Part shown: positions 17,650 through 25,658 of the stretch, piece after piece
Layout: the number at the start of each line of letters is the position of its first letter
Position numbering within the stretch: position 1 is the stretch's first letter
Assembly (NCBI GenBank): GCA_038233555.1
Contig: JBBSLT010000006.1
Location: 1 to 42,826, forward strand
DNA length: 42,826 nt
Direction: 5' to 3'
Source of the DNA: JADDRA01 sp038233555
Lineage (GTDB): Bacteria; Actinomycetota; Acidimicrobiia; Acidimicrobiales; CADCSY01
The notes under the pieces: generated by a model
Databases searched by the model: none
What the model saw: the letters and a program-made list of their open reading frames with translations, nothing else
Told to the model about the DNA's origin: nothing
Translations under genes and position numbers: made by a program

Positions 17650-18275
17650 GGGTGACCTCCGGTCGGTTCCTTGTCTCGGCCGTCACTGGCCGCTTGCTCT
17701 TCTTCACTGGCGATGAGGCGGCCGATCCAGTCGATGTCACGCATCGTCGACTCGGTGTCGTGCTCCATAAGAGAGCGCACGTAGGGGTCGTCGCCCTCTC
17801 GGCTGGAGATCGCCTGACGGGTCTCCTCGAGACGCTGGCACAGGGTGGTGCGGCGTCGCTCCAAGAGGTTGAGCCGAGTCGGTCGGTCGCACCAGCGAAA
17901 GAACGCCAGCTTCATGCCGAAGCTGCGTTCGTCGTCGGCCGGGTCGGCCATCAGCTCGCTCAGTCGGGCGTGGCCCACGGCGGTGATCCCGTAGACCTTC
18001 TTGTTTCGTGGGTCCCGGGTGACACGATGCCGGGCCCGAAAGGCGGCGACCTCCCCGGCGAGCGAGCCGGTCATCGGCATGGAGGAGCGCTCGGGCCCGT
18101 CGTCGATGACGACGACGGCGACCGCACCCTTGCCCTCCAGGCGCTTCAGGGCCGGATAGAGCGAACCGAACGACACGTTGGACAGCGGGCCGAGCACCTT
18201 GCGCAGGTGCTTCTTGAGCTCATAGCCGTGGAGATCGGCCTCTTTGAGGATCCCCAGGATGGCCAGCTCGATCAC
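17646..18275 (-). CDS. PadR family transcriptional regulator paired with ino1
   Basis: A 209-residue PadR protein: winged helix in residues ~1–80 (VIELAILGILKEADLHGYEL, then SFGSLYPALKRLEGKGAV and the wing KVYGITAVGHARL) and a C-terminal helical dimerisation domain with an Arg-rich LLERRRTTLCQRL helix. GTG 18275 is chosen because it starts the winged helix and sits 7 nt past a good -10 box; the upstream codons lie in the promoter itself. It is co-translated with ino1 and likely controls inositol synthesis, probably binding the palindrome in its own promoter. The ligand is unknown. The same pair occurs next to mycobacterial ino1. Confidence 0.9.
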   Translation of the reverse strand: MIELAILGILKEADLHGYELKKHLRKVLGPLSNVSFGSLYPALKRLEGKGAVAVVVIDDGPERSSMPMTGSLAGEVAAFRARHRVTRDPRNKKVYGITAVGHARLSELMADPADDERSFGMKLAFFRWCDRPTRLNLLERRRTTLCQRLEETRQAISSREGDDPYVRSLMEHDTESTMRDIDWIGRLIASEEEQAASDGRDKEPTGGHP

Positions 18276-18282
18276 TCGACTG

Positions 18283-18311
18283 AATCTATCGACTCGATAT
18301 ATCGATGACAA
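18283..18311 (-). promoter_or_regulatory. padR-ino1 promoter with palindromic operator in the spacer
   Basis: On the minus strand: -35 TTGTCA (18306–18311), 17-bp spacer, -10 TAGATT (18283–18288). The 12-bp perfect palindrome TCGATATATCGA (18294–18305) fills most of the spacer, where a repressor would block polymerase. Predicted transcription start falls 0–1 nt before the GTG, so the mRNA is leaderless. Confidence 0.6.
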
Positions 18312-18372
18312 CAACTGAAGGACGAAGTTGGACTGATCTTCACTTCGCCTAGGCGACCGGCAACCCGCTCGG

Positions 18373-18378
18373 TAGCCT
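18373..18378 (+). promoter_or_regulatory. -10 box of the DUF5318 gene
   Basis: TAGCCT, 6 nt before the GTG at 18385; no Shine-Dalgarno is present. Confidence 0.45.
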
Positions 18379-18384
18379 CAGACG

Positions 18385-18804
18385 GTGCCGTTCGGCCTGG
18401 AAAAGCTGGGAGACATCGCCAACGCCTCGGGTGAGGTCGACTACCGTCTCGCTCGCCACGCGGTCCTCGCCGAGTACCGCAAGGGCCGTCTCGCTCGTCA
18501 CGAGGTTTGCGACGCCCATCCCGAGCTGATCCGAGCCGCCCGCAACGTCGGAGAGGAGTCGAGTCAGCAGTGCCCAATCTGCGACGCCGCAAGGGTGGTC
18601 AACCTGACCTACGTGTTCGGGACCAGGCTGCCCGCCAGCGGCCGGTGCGTGACCAACCTGAAGGAGATGCAGCGCCTGTCCCGCGGAAGCGGCGGGCGCA
18701 CCGCCTACGTGGTCGAGGTCTGCCCAAGCTGCTGTTGGAACCACCTGACCCGCACCTTCCCGCTGGTGCCGGCTCCCTCGCCGCGCTCGGCCCCCTCCGG
18801 CTGA
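18385..18804 (+). CDS. DUF5318 zinc-ribbon-like protein
   Basis: A 139-residue actinobacterial protein with two cysteine pairs that look like a zinc site: QQCPIC (about residue 60) and VEVCPSCCWNHL (about 112). The N-terminal part (VDYRLARHAVLAEYRKGRLARHEVCDAHPELIRAARN) and the VNLTYVFG strand match DUF5318. The function is unknown; in mycobacteria the homologue also lies between padR/ino1 and a class A PBP gene, suggesting a link to envelope growth. GTG 18385 follows a TAGCCT box by 6 nt. The next gene begins inside its 3' end. Confidence 0.9.
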   Translation: MPFGLEKLGDIANASGEVDYRLARHAVLAEYRKGRLARHEVCDAHPELIRAARNVGEESSQQCPICDAARVVNLTYVFGTRLPASGRCVTNLKEMQRLSRGSGGRTAYVVEVCPSCCWNHLTRTFPLVPAPSPRSAPSG

Positions 18805-19370
18805 GCGCAGCCGGCGCCGCCGGAGTCCTTGCCCTCTCCTCCAACGGCCATGTGGTCGCCCTGGTCGTCCTGTTGTCGGTGCTCGTCGCCCATCCGGCTG
18901 CGGTCGGTGCCGTCTCGCTCGCCGGGATCGCCGTCCTGCAACGGTGGGGCACCCCCTCCCTCGAGGCCGTCGCCGGCGCCCAGTCGGTGCTCGGCGCCGG
19001 AGGCGTCGTCGGACCTGAAGCGGCTGCGGCCTCGGCCTGGTTCACCGCCGCCGCCCTCGTGCTGGCGACGCCGCATCCCGGCGGCGACGACGCCGATCCG
19101 ACACCTGCGTCCGGCAAGCGACGCCGCCCGGCAACCGGCACCCTGGTGGCGGCGCTGGCGCTCGGCGCCGCCGCCGCCGCCGCCGTCGTCGGGCCCGACT
19201 TCGACGACGGCCTTGTCGTGCGCTTGGCTGGCACCGCCGTCGCCGTGGTCCTGGCCACCGTGGTCGCATCCCTACGTCACCAGAAGGTGACGGCGGTCCT
19301 CGCCCTGGTCGCCGGCGTCCTCGCCGCTGCCTTCGCCACCGTCGTGGCCAGTGGCCGGGTGGGGCTGTGA
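18735..19370 (+). CDS. Hypothetical multi-pass membrane protein (about 211 aa)
   Basis: Not recognised. Roughly six hydrophobic stretches, Ala/Val/Leu-rich: AALGPLRLSAAGAAGVLAL, VVALVVLLSVLVAHPAAVGA, a segment near WFTAAALVLA, then GTLVAALALGAAAAAAVV, LAGTAVAVVLATVVAS and VTAVLALVAGVLAAAFATVV at the end. A cytosolic loop with KRRRPATG separates the halves. The start is uncertain: TTG 18735 overlaps DUF5318 by 70 bp, a CTG at 18801 overlaps its stop (CTGA), and GTG 18852 gives a shorter form that loses the first helix. Its position between DUF5318 and the PBP suggests an envelope role, but that is inference only. Confidence 0.6.
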   Translation: MEPPDPHLPAGAGSLAALGPLRLSAAGAAGVLALSSNGHVVALVVLLSVLVAHPAAVGAVSLAGIAVLQRWGTPSLEAVAGAQSVLGAGGVVGPEAAAASAWFTAAALVLATPHPGGDDADPTPASGKRRRPATGTLVAALALGAAAAAAVVGPDFDDGLVVRLAGTAVAVVLATVVASLRHQKVTAVLALVAGVLAAAFATVVASGRVGL

Positions 19371-19423
19371 CGCTTCGCCCTCACTCGTTCGCTTCGCTCT
19401 CTCCGTTCGGGCGACCTGACGGT

Positions 19424-19456
19424 GCCAAGGGCGCCGGCAAAGCCGGCACCCTTGGC
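19424..19456 (+). terminator. Strong hairpin, likely terminator
   Basis: GCCAAGGG + C + GCCGGC, loop AAA, then GCCGGC + A + CCCTTGGC: a 15-position stem with one C/A mismatch, 54 bp past the membrane-protein stop. It overlaps the first hairpin of the intergenic repeat. Confidence 0.6.
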
Positions 19457-19488
19457 GCTGAACACCTTGATGGCGGGGTTCGCCCGCC
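19433..19488. repeat. Two-hairpin intergenic repeat, copy 2
   Basis: GCCGGC-AAA-GCCGGC, link, CTGAACACCTT (19458–19468), then hairpin GGCGGG-GTTCG-CCCGCC. Compared with copy 1 at 15214, both stems are kept while their bases differ. The rest of 19371–19573 is GC-rich spacer with no other feature seen. Confidence 0.6.
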
Positions 19489-19573
19489 TGGCCACCATCC
19501 AGTGGGGGGCCGCCTTCGGCGGCTTCAGTGGCCGGTGGCCGGTCGTTGGCTGTCACGTCCAGGGAGATTCTGA

Positions 19574-21169
19574 GTGGAAGCGAACGGTATGAACAGCGCC
19601 GTGCTCGTCGCCGCCCTGGTGGCGCCCCTGCTCGGCGCGCTGGCCGCCCTCCTTGTCCCGTCAGGTCAGGCGAAGCAGCCGCGGCCCGAAGGCCGGCGTG
19701 CCCGGAAGAAGGCGCTGGCCGCCGGCGCGGCGGCGGGAGAGGAATCCGCCCAGGGCGAGCCGGCCACCGCTGCCGTTACCGGGACCGAGCCGGATCCGGA
19801 CGCCGTCGAGCGGGCAGGTAACACCAGCCGGACGCTGGTCCGGGTGGCGGCGCTGGTCTCCGCTGCCCTCTGGGTCACCATCAGCCTCCTGGGGCCGTCG
19901 ACGGCGGGTCCACTCCGGGCGTCGGGAGCCATTGCCCCCGCCGCCGCCGGGGCCGCCCTCCTCCTCGCCGCCGCCAGCCGGCCCGCCCGTCGTCTCCCGG
20001 CCGCCGGGGCCGGACTCGCCCTGGCGCTGGCGGCTGGTGGCTTGGCCCTCGGCCAGGGGGAGGGTAGACCGGGCCTCGCCGTCGCCGGGCTGGCGGCCGC
20101 CGCCGGTCTCGCCGCTCTCAACGGGCGTAGGGGCGACGACGGGAGCCTCACCCCAGCGGCACTCGCCCTGGCCGGTACTGCGGCATTGGCCGGCGGGTTG
20201 ATCCGGGTCGCGGCCAGCAGCGGCGCCTTCAACCTTCCCGCCAACGCATCCCTGTCACTCGACGCCGGCGTCCTGTTGGTGGGCGGCAGCGCCGCCGTAG
20301 CCGTCGCTGGGGCACTGCGGCCCCGCTCCACCACCGGCCTGCTCTTGCCCTTCGCTCTCGTCCTCGGGGTGCCCGCCGCCGCCCTGATCGGCCCCGAAGG
20401 CGACGGTGTCGCCCTGATACTCATGCTGTTGGCCGCCGCCGCCTGCGCCGCCTGGGCCTTGAGCCCTCGCTCGCCCCGAGGCGACCTCCGGCCTCTCGTC
20501 GCCACCCTCGCGCTCGCCTCCCTGGCCGCCGCCGCCGTCCCCACCTCCGGAGTGCCTGGAAGCACCATTCCGGTCGCCGACCTCCAGGCCGCCGGCCTTC
20601 CCGCGGCCTGGCTCCTAGCCGCCGCCGCCGTGATCACGGCAGTGACCCTCGTTCCCCTCGCCTCCCTGGGTGCCGTCCCCGGAGCCGCGGCGTTGGTGGT
20701 AGTGCTGGTCGCCGATCCGGAGCCGAACCGCCTGGTCCTGGTGACGCTGATCGTGGCCGCCACCGTTGGCGGCGCCGTGGCGCTACGGCGAGCCGCGCCA
20801 CTGGAGGACCACGCCCACCCATCCGGGGCCGTGGCGGCGACCTTTGACCCCTTCCTGGCTTCCATTCCCGCCCTGGCCATAGGCCTCTGGCTGCTCCTCG
20901 CCCCCGGCAGTTGGTCGTGGGTCGGCGCCGTGGGTCTCGACGGCTGGACCGACACCGTTGCGCTGGCTGGTGCCGGCGGGCTGATCGCCGTGGTGGCCAG
21001 CGGGGCCAGCGGGCGGGTGGCACCTCCGCGCCTGCCCCGGGTGACGGCTCCCGACCCGGTCCGAGCCGTCGACGACGCGCCCGCCGGCGCTCGCCTGACC
21101 CTGGCCGCCGGGGTGGGTCTCGGCCTGGCCCTCATCGCATTGCTAGCATCGAGTTCCGGTGCGAGCTGA
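19574..21169 (+). CDS. Large hypothetical membrane protein (531 aa)
   Basis: Not recognised. The protein has about 14 hydrophobic helices spread over 531 residues, very rich in Ala, Gly, Leu and Val. After a first helix (VLVAALVAPLLGALAALLV) comes a charged, low-complexity cytosolic loop to about residue 80 (KQPRPEGRRARKKAL... EPDPDAVERAG). The pattern of evenly spaced helices resembles proton-translocating NADH dehydrogenase or antiporter subunits in general shape, but I see no conserved Lys/Glu in helices to support that. GTG 19574 has an AGGGAGA site upstream; an ATG at 19589 is an alternative. It lies 15 bp before the PBP gene, so it is probably in the same operon. Confidence 0.65.
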   Translation: MEANGMNSAVLVAALVAPLLGALAALLVPSGQAKQPRPEGRRARKKALAAGAAAGEESAQGEPATAAVTGTEPDPDAVERAGNTSRTLVRVAALVSAALWVTISLLGPSTAGPLRASGAIAPAAAGAALLLAAASRPARRLPAAGAGLALALAAGGLALGQGEGRPGLAVAGLAAAAGLAALNGRRGDDGSLTPAALALAGTAALAGGLIRVAASSGAFNLPANASLSLDAGVLLVGGSAAVAVAGALRPRSTTGLLLPFALVLGVPAAALIGPEGDGVALILMLLAAAACAAWALSPRSPRGDLRPLVATLALASLAAAAVPTSGVPGSTIPVADLQAAGLPAAWLLAAAAVITAVTLVPLASLGAVPGAAALVVVLVADPEPNRLVLVTLIVAATVGGAVALRRAAPLEDHAHPSGAVAATFDPFLASIPALAIGLWLLLAPGSWSWVGAVGLDGWTDTVALAGAGGLIAVVASGASGRVAPPRLPRVTAPDPVRAVDDAPAGARLTLAAGVGLGLALIALLASSSGAS

Positions 21170-21184
21170 CGCGCCTTGCTGCCT

Positions 21185-23566
21185 ATGGCCATAACCCGAC
21201 CGGATCGTCGCGCCGCAAGCGCCCTTGGCCCCCGCCGGCCCACCCGTCCCGATCCGGCACGCGCCCGGCGCCCGTCAGGACCCCGGCGCCCCTCTGCGCC
21301 CGCGACCCGCTCGAGGGACGGGGCCCGCCCTGACCCGCCACGGCGCCGCCAGCGTCACGGGCGCAGCATCTTGTGGCGCTTCCGGCGCCTGTTCTTCCTG
21401 CTCGGGCTGCTCTTCGTCTTCTCCCTCGCCGGCATCGGCTTCGTGCTGGCCAACGTGCCGCTGCCCGAGGTCGACATCCCGGTAGAGACCACCTTCTTGC
21501 TCGACGCCAACGGCAACAAGCTGGCCGAGCTCTCAGGAGGCGAGGATCGTGTGTCGGTCCCCCTCGACCGGGTCTCGCCCCACCTGGTGAACGCCGTGCT
21601 TGCGGCCGAGGACCGAGACTTCTTCACCCATCCCGGCATCGACCTCAGCGCCATCGCCCGAGCCACCATCGCCGACCTACGGGGAAGGCCCCTCCAGGGA
21701 GGCTCGACCATCACCCAGCAGTACGTGAAGAACACCTACACGGGCGACGATCAGACCATCGTCCGCAAGCTGAGGGAAGCGACGCTGGCGGTCAAGCTCG
21801 AGCAGCAGCTCGACAAGGAGGAGATCCTCGAGCGCTACCTCAACGCCATCTACTTCGGACGCGGGGCCTACGGGATCCAGGCCGCCTCGGGTTCGTACTT
21901 CGGCAAGGACGCCAGCCAGCTGGAGGTCGGTGAGGCGGCCTACCTGGCCGGTCTGATCCGCGCTCCCGAGGCGGCCGACGCCTCCCGTGACGTCGAGGCG
22001 GCCGATCGCCGTCGCAACCTCGCCCTCGTCGCCATGGAGGCCGAAGGTCACATCGACGGCGCCCAGCGTCAGGCGCTGGAGGCAACCCCGGTCGACCAGA
22101 TGGAGGGGTTCCGCCCACGCAGCGACGTGGTCAAGGACCGCATCGTCGGCGGAGAGGTGGGCACCCAGCACTTCGTGGAGTACGTACGGGCGCAGTTGCT
22201 GGAGCGCTACGGCGACGCCGTGCTCTACGGCGGTGGCCTCCGGGTGAAGACCACCCTCGACCCGGGGCTCCAGGCGTCGGCCTTCGAGTCGGTCTACGGC
22301 ACGCTCGACCGCGAGGACGACCCGGCCGGGGCCCTGGTGGCCATCGACACCGCCGGACACGTCAAGGCCATGGTGGGGGGCCGCCAACTTGGTCCCGAGG
22401 ACCAGCAGTCGTCCTTCGCCAAGGTGAACTTCGCCGTGGGCACCGAAGGTGGTGGAGGCGGACGCCAACCGGGCTCGGCGTTCAAGCCCTTCGTGCTGGC
22501 CGAGGCGATCAGCGAGGGCTACAGCGTGGAGTCGGCCTTCTCCTCACCATCGGAGGTCGTCTTCCCCAGAGCCAACGCCGGCGAGGACTACACTGTGAGC
22601 AACTACGCAAAAGCGGCGTACGGCACCCAGAACCTGGTGGAGGCCACCAGGGTCTCGTCCAACACGGTCTACGCCCAGCTCGCCGAAGCGCTGGGGACCG
22701 GCGAGGTAGCGGACATGGCCGAGCGCCTCGGCATCCGTTCCGACATCCCCGCCGGACAGCTCTCGGTCGCCCTCGGGTCGATCGAGGTCTCGGTCCTCGA
22801 CATGGCCGATGCCTACCTCAGCTTCGCCACCCGGGGCGTCCAGGTCGACCCCGTGGTCATCACCGAGGTCACCGATGCCGACGGCGAGGTCATCGACACC
22901 TTCAGCGCCAACCGGGAGCGGGTGCTCGAACCCGACCAGGCCGACGTCGTCAACTTCGTCCTCCAGGGTGTGGTGGGGGACGGGACGGGGACCGGGGCCG
23001 ACATAGGCCGGCCGGTGGCGGGCAAGACCGGGACCACCCAGGCCAACGGCGACGCCTGGTTCGTCGGCTACACCCCCGGGCTCTCGACGGCGGTGTGGAT
23101 GGGCTATCCCGAAGGCCAGGCCCGTTCTATGGACAACGTCCACGGGGTGGAGGTGACCGGGGGCAGCTTTCCCGCCGATATCTTCCGCTCGTTCATGAGC
23201 CAGGCGCTCGAGCAGGACAGCGAGACCTACGGGGGCGACTTCGTCGATCCTGGGGACTTGGGCGGGAGGCTGCTCTCGGGCCGGCGCCTCGACTACGTCG
23301 ACCCCGATGCCGTGACCCCCGCCACCGTCAACCGCCCACCCGCCACCGCACCCGCGACCACCACCCCGCCGACGAGCAAGCCCGTCACCCCCACCACCGT
23401 CACCCCCACCACCGTCAACCGCCCACCCGCCACCACGACCCCCTCCACCCGGCCTCCGGCACCCACCACGACTGCGCCGCCTCCCGGCATGACCCTGCCG
23501 ACCAACGTTCCGGAGCCACCAGCCCAAGCAGACGCCGAGGCTCCCCCACCCGAACCGTCGTCGTAG
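21185..23566 (+). CDS. Class A penicillin-binding protein (transglycosylase/transpeptidase)
   Basis: A 793-residue bifunctional peptidoglycan synthase. A basic Arg/Pro-rich cytosolic tail (1–60) precedes one transmembrane helix (FFLLGLLFVFSLAGIGFVLA). The GT51 domain carries AAEDRDFFTHPGID (catalytic Glu) and GGSTITQQYVKNTY; the transpeptidase carries the Ser of GSAFKPF, the SSN of VSSNTVY and KTGTT. The last ~110 residues are a Thr/Pro-rich, unstructured wall-facing tail with a duplicated VNRPPAT unit. ATG 21185 was preferred to the TTG at 21176. The context ino1–padR–DUF5318–PBP matches the mycobacterial ponA1 neighbourhood, which favours the main elongation PBP. Confidence 0.93.
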   Translation: MAITRPDRRAASALGPRRPTRPDPARARRPSGPRRPSAPATRSRDGARPDPPRRRQRHGRSILWRFRRLFFLLGLLFVFSLAGIGFVLANVPLPEVDIPVETTFLLDANGNKLAELSGGEDRVSVPLDRVSPHLVNAVLAAEDRDFFTHPGIDLSAIARATIADLRGRPLQGGSTITQQYVKNTYTGDDQTIVRKLREATLAVKLEQQLDKEEILERYLNAIYFGRGAYGIQAASGSYFGKDASQLEVGEAAYLAGLIRAPEAADASRDVEAADRRRNLALVAMEAEGHIDGAQRQALEATPVDQMEGFRPRSDVVKDRIVGGEVGTQHFVEYVRAQLLERYGDAVLYGGGLRVKTTLDPGLQASAFESVYGTLDREDDPAGALVAIDTAGHVKAMVGGRQLGPEDQQSSFAKVNFAVGTEGGGGGRQPGSAFKPFVLAEAISEGYSVESAFSSPSEVVFPRANAGEDYTVSNYAKAAYGTQNLVEATRVSSNTVYAQLAEALGTGEVADMAERLGIRSDIPAGQLSVALGSIEVSVLDMADAYLSFATRGVQVDPVVITEVTDADGEVIDTFSANRERVLEPDQADVVNFVLQGVVGDGTGTGADIGRPVAGKTGTTQANGDAWFVGYTPGLSTAVWMGYPEGQARSMDNVHGVEVTGGSFPADIFRSFMSQALEQDSETYGGDFVDPGDLGGRLLSGRRLDYVDPDAVTPATVNRPPATAPATTTPPTSKPVTPTTVTPTTVNRPPATTTPSTRPPAPTTTAPPPGMTLPTNVPEPPAQADAEAPPPEPSS

Positions 23567-23670
23567 CCTGCCCCCGAGCAGCAGCGTCGGCTCCTTAGGG
23601 GGCCGCCCGGTATCGTGGCCCGGCCGGGGCCCGCAGTGTTGTGACTCGAACGGGCGGAGGAGGACCGACG

Positions 23671-24495
23671 TTGGAAACAGGTCTCACCGTGCCTGCGGTG
23701 GCCAGCCGCAAGATCGCCACCGGCAACGTACCGCTCGTGATGGTCACCGCCTACGACGCCCCCGGGGCGCTCATGGTCGACGAAGCCGGAGCCGACATCA
23801 TCCTGGTCGGCGACTCGCTGGCCATGGTCGTGCTCGGTCACGACGATACCCTCCAGGCCACCTTGGCCGACATGGTCCACCACACCGCGGCGGTAGCACG
23901 GGCCTCCCCGAGGGCGCTGGTGGTGGCGGACATGCCCTGGCTCAGCTACCACCTGGACCGGACCGAGACCCTGACCAATGCCGGTGCCCTGGTGCGAGCC
24001 GGTGCCGGTGCGGTGAAGCTGGAGGGAGGGCGCAGCCGGGCTCCCATGGTCGAGGCCCTGGTCGACGCCCAGATCCCGGTGATGGGCCATGTCGGGTTAA
24101 CTCCTCAGTCGGTGCACACCATGGGCGGCTTCAAGGTTCAGGGCCAGACCGTCGAGTCGGGCACCGCCTTGGTCGACGCCGCCGGAGCCCTGGTCGACGC
24201 CGGGGTGTTCGCCATCGTGGTGGAGGGCGTGCCCTCCGAGACGGCGGCCGAGATCACCGCCGCCGTCTCCGTGCCCACCATCGGCATCGGTGCCGGACCA
24301 CACTGCGACGGCCAGGTCCTCGTGTTCCACGATCTTCTCGGGCTGGAGGATCGACCGGCCCCCCGGTTCGTGCGCCGGTACGCGACGCTCCGCGACGAGG
24401 GGATCAAGGCCCTCGCCGCCTTCGCCGCCGACGTCCGCTCGGGAGACTTCCCCTCTCCAACCGAGTCCTACCATCGCCCCCGGAGTGACCGATGA
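23671..24495 (+). CDS. panB: 3-methyl-2-oxobutanoate hydroxymethyltransferase
   Basis: A 274-residue TIM-barrel enzyme: it adds a hydroxymethyl group from 5,10-methylene-THF to 2-oxoisovalerate to make ketopantoate, the first committed step to pantothenate and CoA. MVTAYDAPGALMVDEAGAD, the metal-binding ILVGDSLAMVVLGHDDT, KLEGG, MGHVGLTPQSVH and TIGIGAGPHCDGQVLV are all typical. TTG 23671 was chosen because GGAGGAGGA lies 6 nt upstream; the in-frame GTG at 23641 has no such site and lies before it. A TATCGT -10 candidate is at 23611–23616. The DUF192 gene overlaps its stop. Confidence 0.95.
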   Translation: METGLTVPAVASRKIATGNVPLVMVTAYDAPGALMVDEAGADIILVGDSLAMVVLGHDDTLQATLADMVHHTAAVARASPRALVVADMPWLSYHLDRTETLTNAGALVRAGAGAVKLEGGRSRAPMVEALVDAQIPVMGHVGLTPQSVHTMGGFKVQGQTVESGTALVDAAGALVDAGVFAIVVEGVPSETAAEITAAVSVPTIGIGAGPHCDGQVLVFHDLLGLEDRPAPRFVRRYATLRDEGIKALAAFAADVRSGDFPSPTESYHRPRSDR

Positions 24496-25274
24496 CCGAA
24501 CCCGTCAACGAGATCTCCGAGGGCCCCGACCGCAGGCTGACCTGGGCACGGCGACTGGTCTGGGTGGTGCTGTTGGTCGGCATCGTGGCCTTCCTGGTCA
24601 AGGGGGCCAACAACCCCCCCGACCCGTTCCTCGTCCCCGAGGAGACCGGTGCCGAGGCGGCGTCGGAACCACCGTCCGGTGGTGCGGAGGAGCCCGCCGC
24701 CTCCTCTACCACAACGGCCTCCACGGCGCCGGCCCCCGCGGTGGCGAACGACCCGCCGGCGACTCCTGCGACGGGACCGGAGCCGCCGAGGGGGCCAACC
24801 CCTTCCACGACGTCGGTGGTAGTAGGACCGGCACCGACACCCGTCCCGCCGGCCACTTCTCCTGCCGCTCCCAGCCGGCGTCCCCTTCCTGGGTTCGACG
24901 AAGTCGCCTTTCGCATCTCAGGCTCCCCAGGCGTCACCAACGGTGTGGCCCTGCTCGCCGACGACGGGGCCAGCCGCCGCCAAGGACTCATGGACCAGAC
25001 CGACCTCCGGGGCTACGACGCCATGGTCTTCCGCTTCCCCTCACCGACGGAGGGCAGCTTCTTCATGCGCAACACCCTCATCCCACTCTCCATCGCCTTC
25101 TTCGACGCCAGCGGCCGCTTCGTCTCCTCCGCCGACATGGAACCCTGTCCCGACGAGGTCGAAGACTGCCCCACCTACGGGCCGGACGGGCCCTACGTCC
25201 ACGCCATCGAGGTGGCTCAGGGCGACCTGGGGCGCCTCGGCATCGGCCCCGGCTCGGTCCTCTCCTTCCCCTAG
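24492..25274 (+). CDS. DUF192 protein with N-terminal membrane anchor
   Basis: A 260-residue protein: one transmembrane helix at ~22–40 (LVWVVLLVGIVAFLVKG), a Thr/Pro/Ala-rich outside linker to about 130, then a DUF192 domain with GVALLADDGASRRQGLMDQTDL, a DAMVFRFPSPTEGSFFMRNTLIPLSIAFFD core and a DPYVHAIEV-like YVHAIEVAQG end. DUF192 is a small beta-barrel domain of unknown role, often secreted; two Cys in MEPCPDEVEDCP may pair outside the cell. The ATG overlaps the panB stop (ATGA), so it is co-translated with panB although no functional link is known. Confidence 0.88.
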   Translation: MTEPVNEISEGPDRRLTWARRLVWVVLLVGIVAFLVKGANNPPDPFLVPEETGAEAASEPPSGGAEEPAASSTTTASTAPAPAVANDPPATPATGPEPPRGPTPSTTSVVVGPAPTPVPPATSPAAPSRRPLPGFDEVAFRISGSPGVTNGVALLADDGASRRQGLMDQTDLRGYDAMVFRFPSPTEGSFFMRNTLIPLSIAFFDASGRFVSSADMEPCPDEVEDCPTYGPDGPYVHAIEVAQGDLGRLGIGPGSVLSFP

Positions 25275-25291
25275 GGAAGGAGGCTGGCCCT

Positions 25292-25408
25292 GTGCGAGCC
25301 ATCCCGCTCGACCTTCCCGGCGCAGACGTCGTTCGCGACGGTCTCCGGGACCTTGACGGTGGGGTCGTCAGCATGGCCGTTACAACTCGTTGGTTCGTCT
25401 GCTCGTGA
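25292..25408 (+). pseudogene. Truncated first gene of a nucleotidyltransferase toxin-antitoxin-like pair
   Basis: A 38-residue frame with an AAGGAGG site upstream. It begins VRAIPLDLPGADVVRDGLRDL, which resembles the start of small proteins of about 100 residues that are usually encoded just before a DUF6036-type nucleotidyltransferase. The remainder is missing: after GVVS the reading runs into MAVTTRWFVCS and stops. Because the downstream partner is also cut short, I read this as a decayed gene. The family recall is from memory and only moderately sure. Confidence 0.45.
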
Positions 25409-25427
25409 GCTTCGAGCGAGCCGCGGC

Positions 25428-25658
25428 GTGCGTCGGCTAGCTACCGCCGAGCGGATCAGGGCTCTCGTGCGCCGGCTCGCTCCGGCCGTCTCCCAGCCCA
25501 CCAACCTCTACCTCACCGGCGGGGCCACCGCCGTCCTCCTCGGATGGCGTGACGCCACCATCGATGTCGACATCAAGCTGGTTCCCGACGACGGGTCAGT
25601 TCTGCGCAGCATCCCAGCGCTCTCGCAGCGCCAGGCCGACGGTAGCGTCGGGCGGTGA
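25428..25658 (+). pseudogene. Truncated nucleotidyltransferase (DUF6036-like)
   Basis: 76 residues only. The N-terminal part of a minimal nucleotidyltransferase is clear: QPTNLYLTGGATAVLLGW then RDATIDVDIKLVPDDG, giving the GG motif and a DVD metal pair. Intact members are about 180–200 residues and continue into a conserved region ending with substrate-recognition helices; here the frame goes off after SVLRSIPALSQR and stops in the start of the amidohydrolase gene. Such proteins are toxins or antitoxins in two-gene modules. This copy should be inactive. Confidence 0.6.
25643..25648 (+). promoter_or_regulatory. -10 box of the amidohydrolase gene
   Basis: TAGCGT, 6 nt before the GTG at 25655, lying inside the tail of the truncated nucleotidyltransferase frame. 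Confidence 0.4.

Noticed and set aside
23326..23445. Repeated CACCGTCAACCGCCCACC units as a CRISPR-like array
   Set aside because: They encode the Thr/Pro-rich tail of the PBP, number only two, and have no regular spacers.
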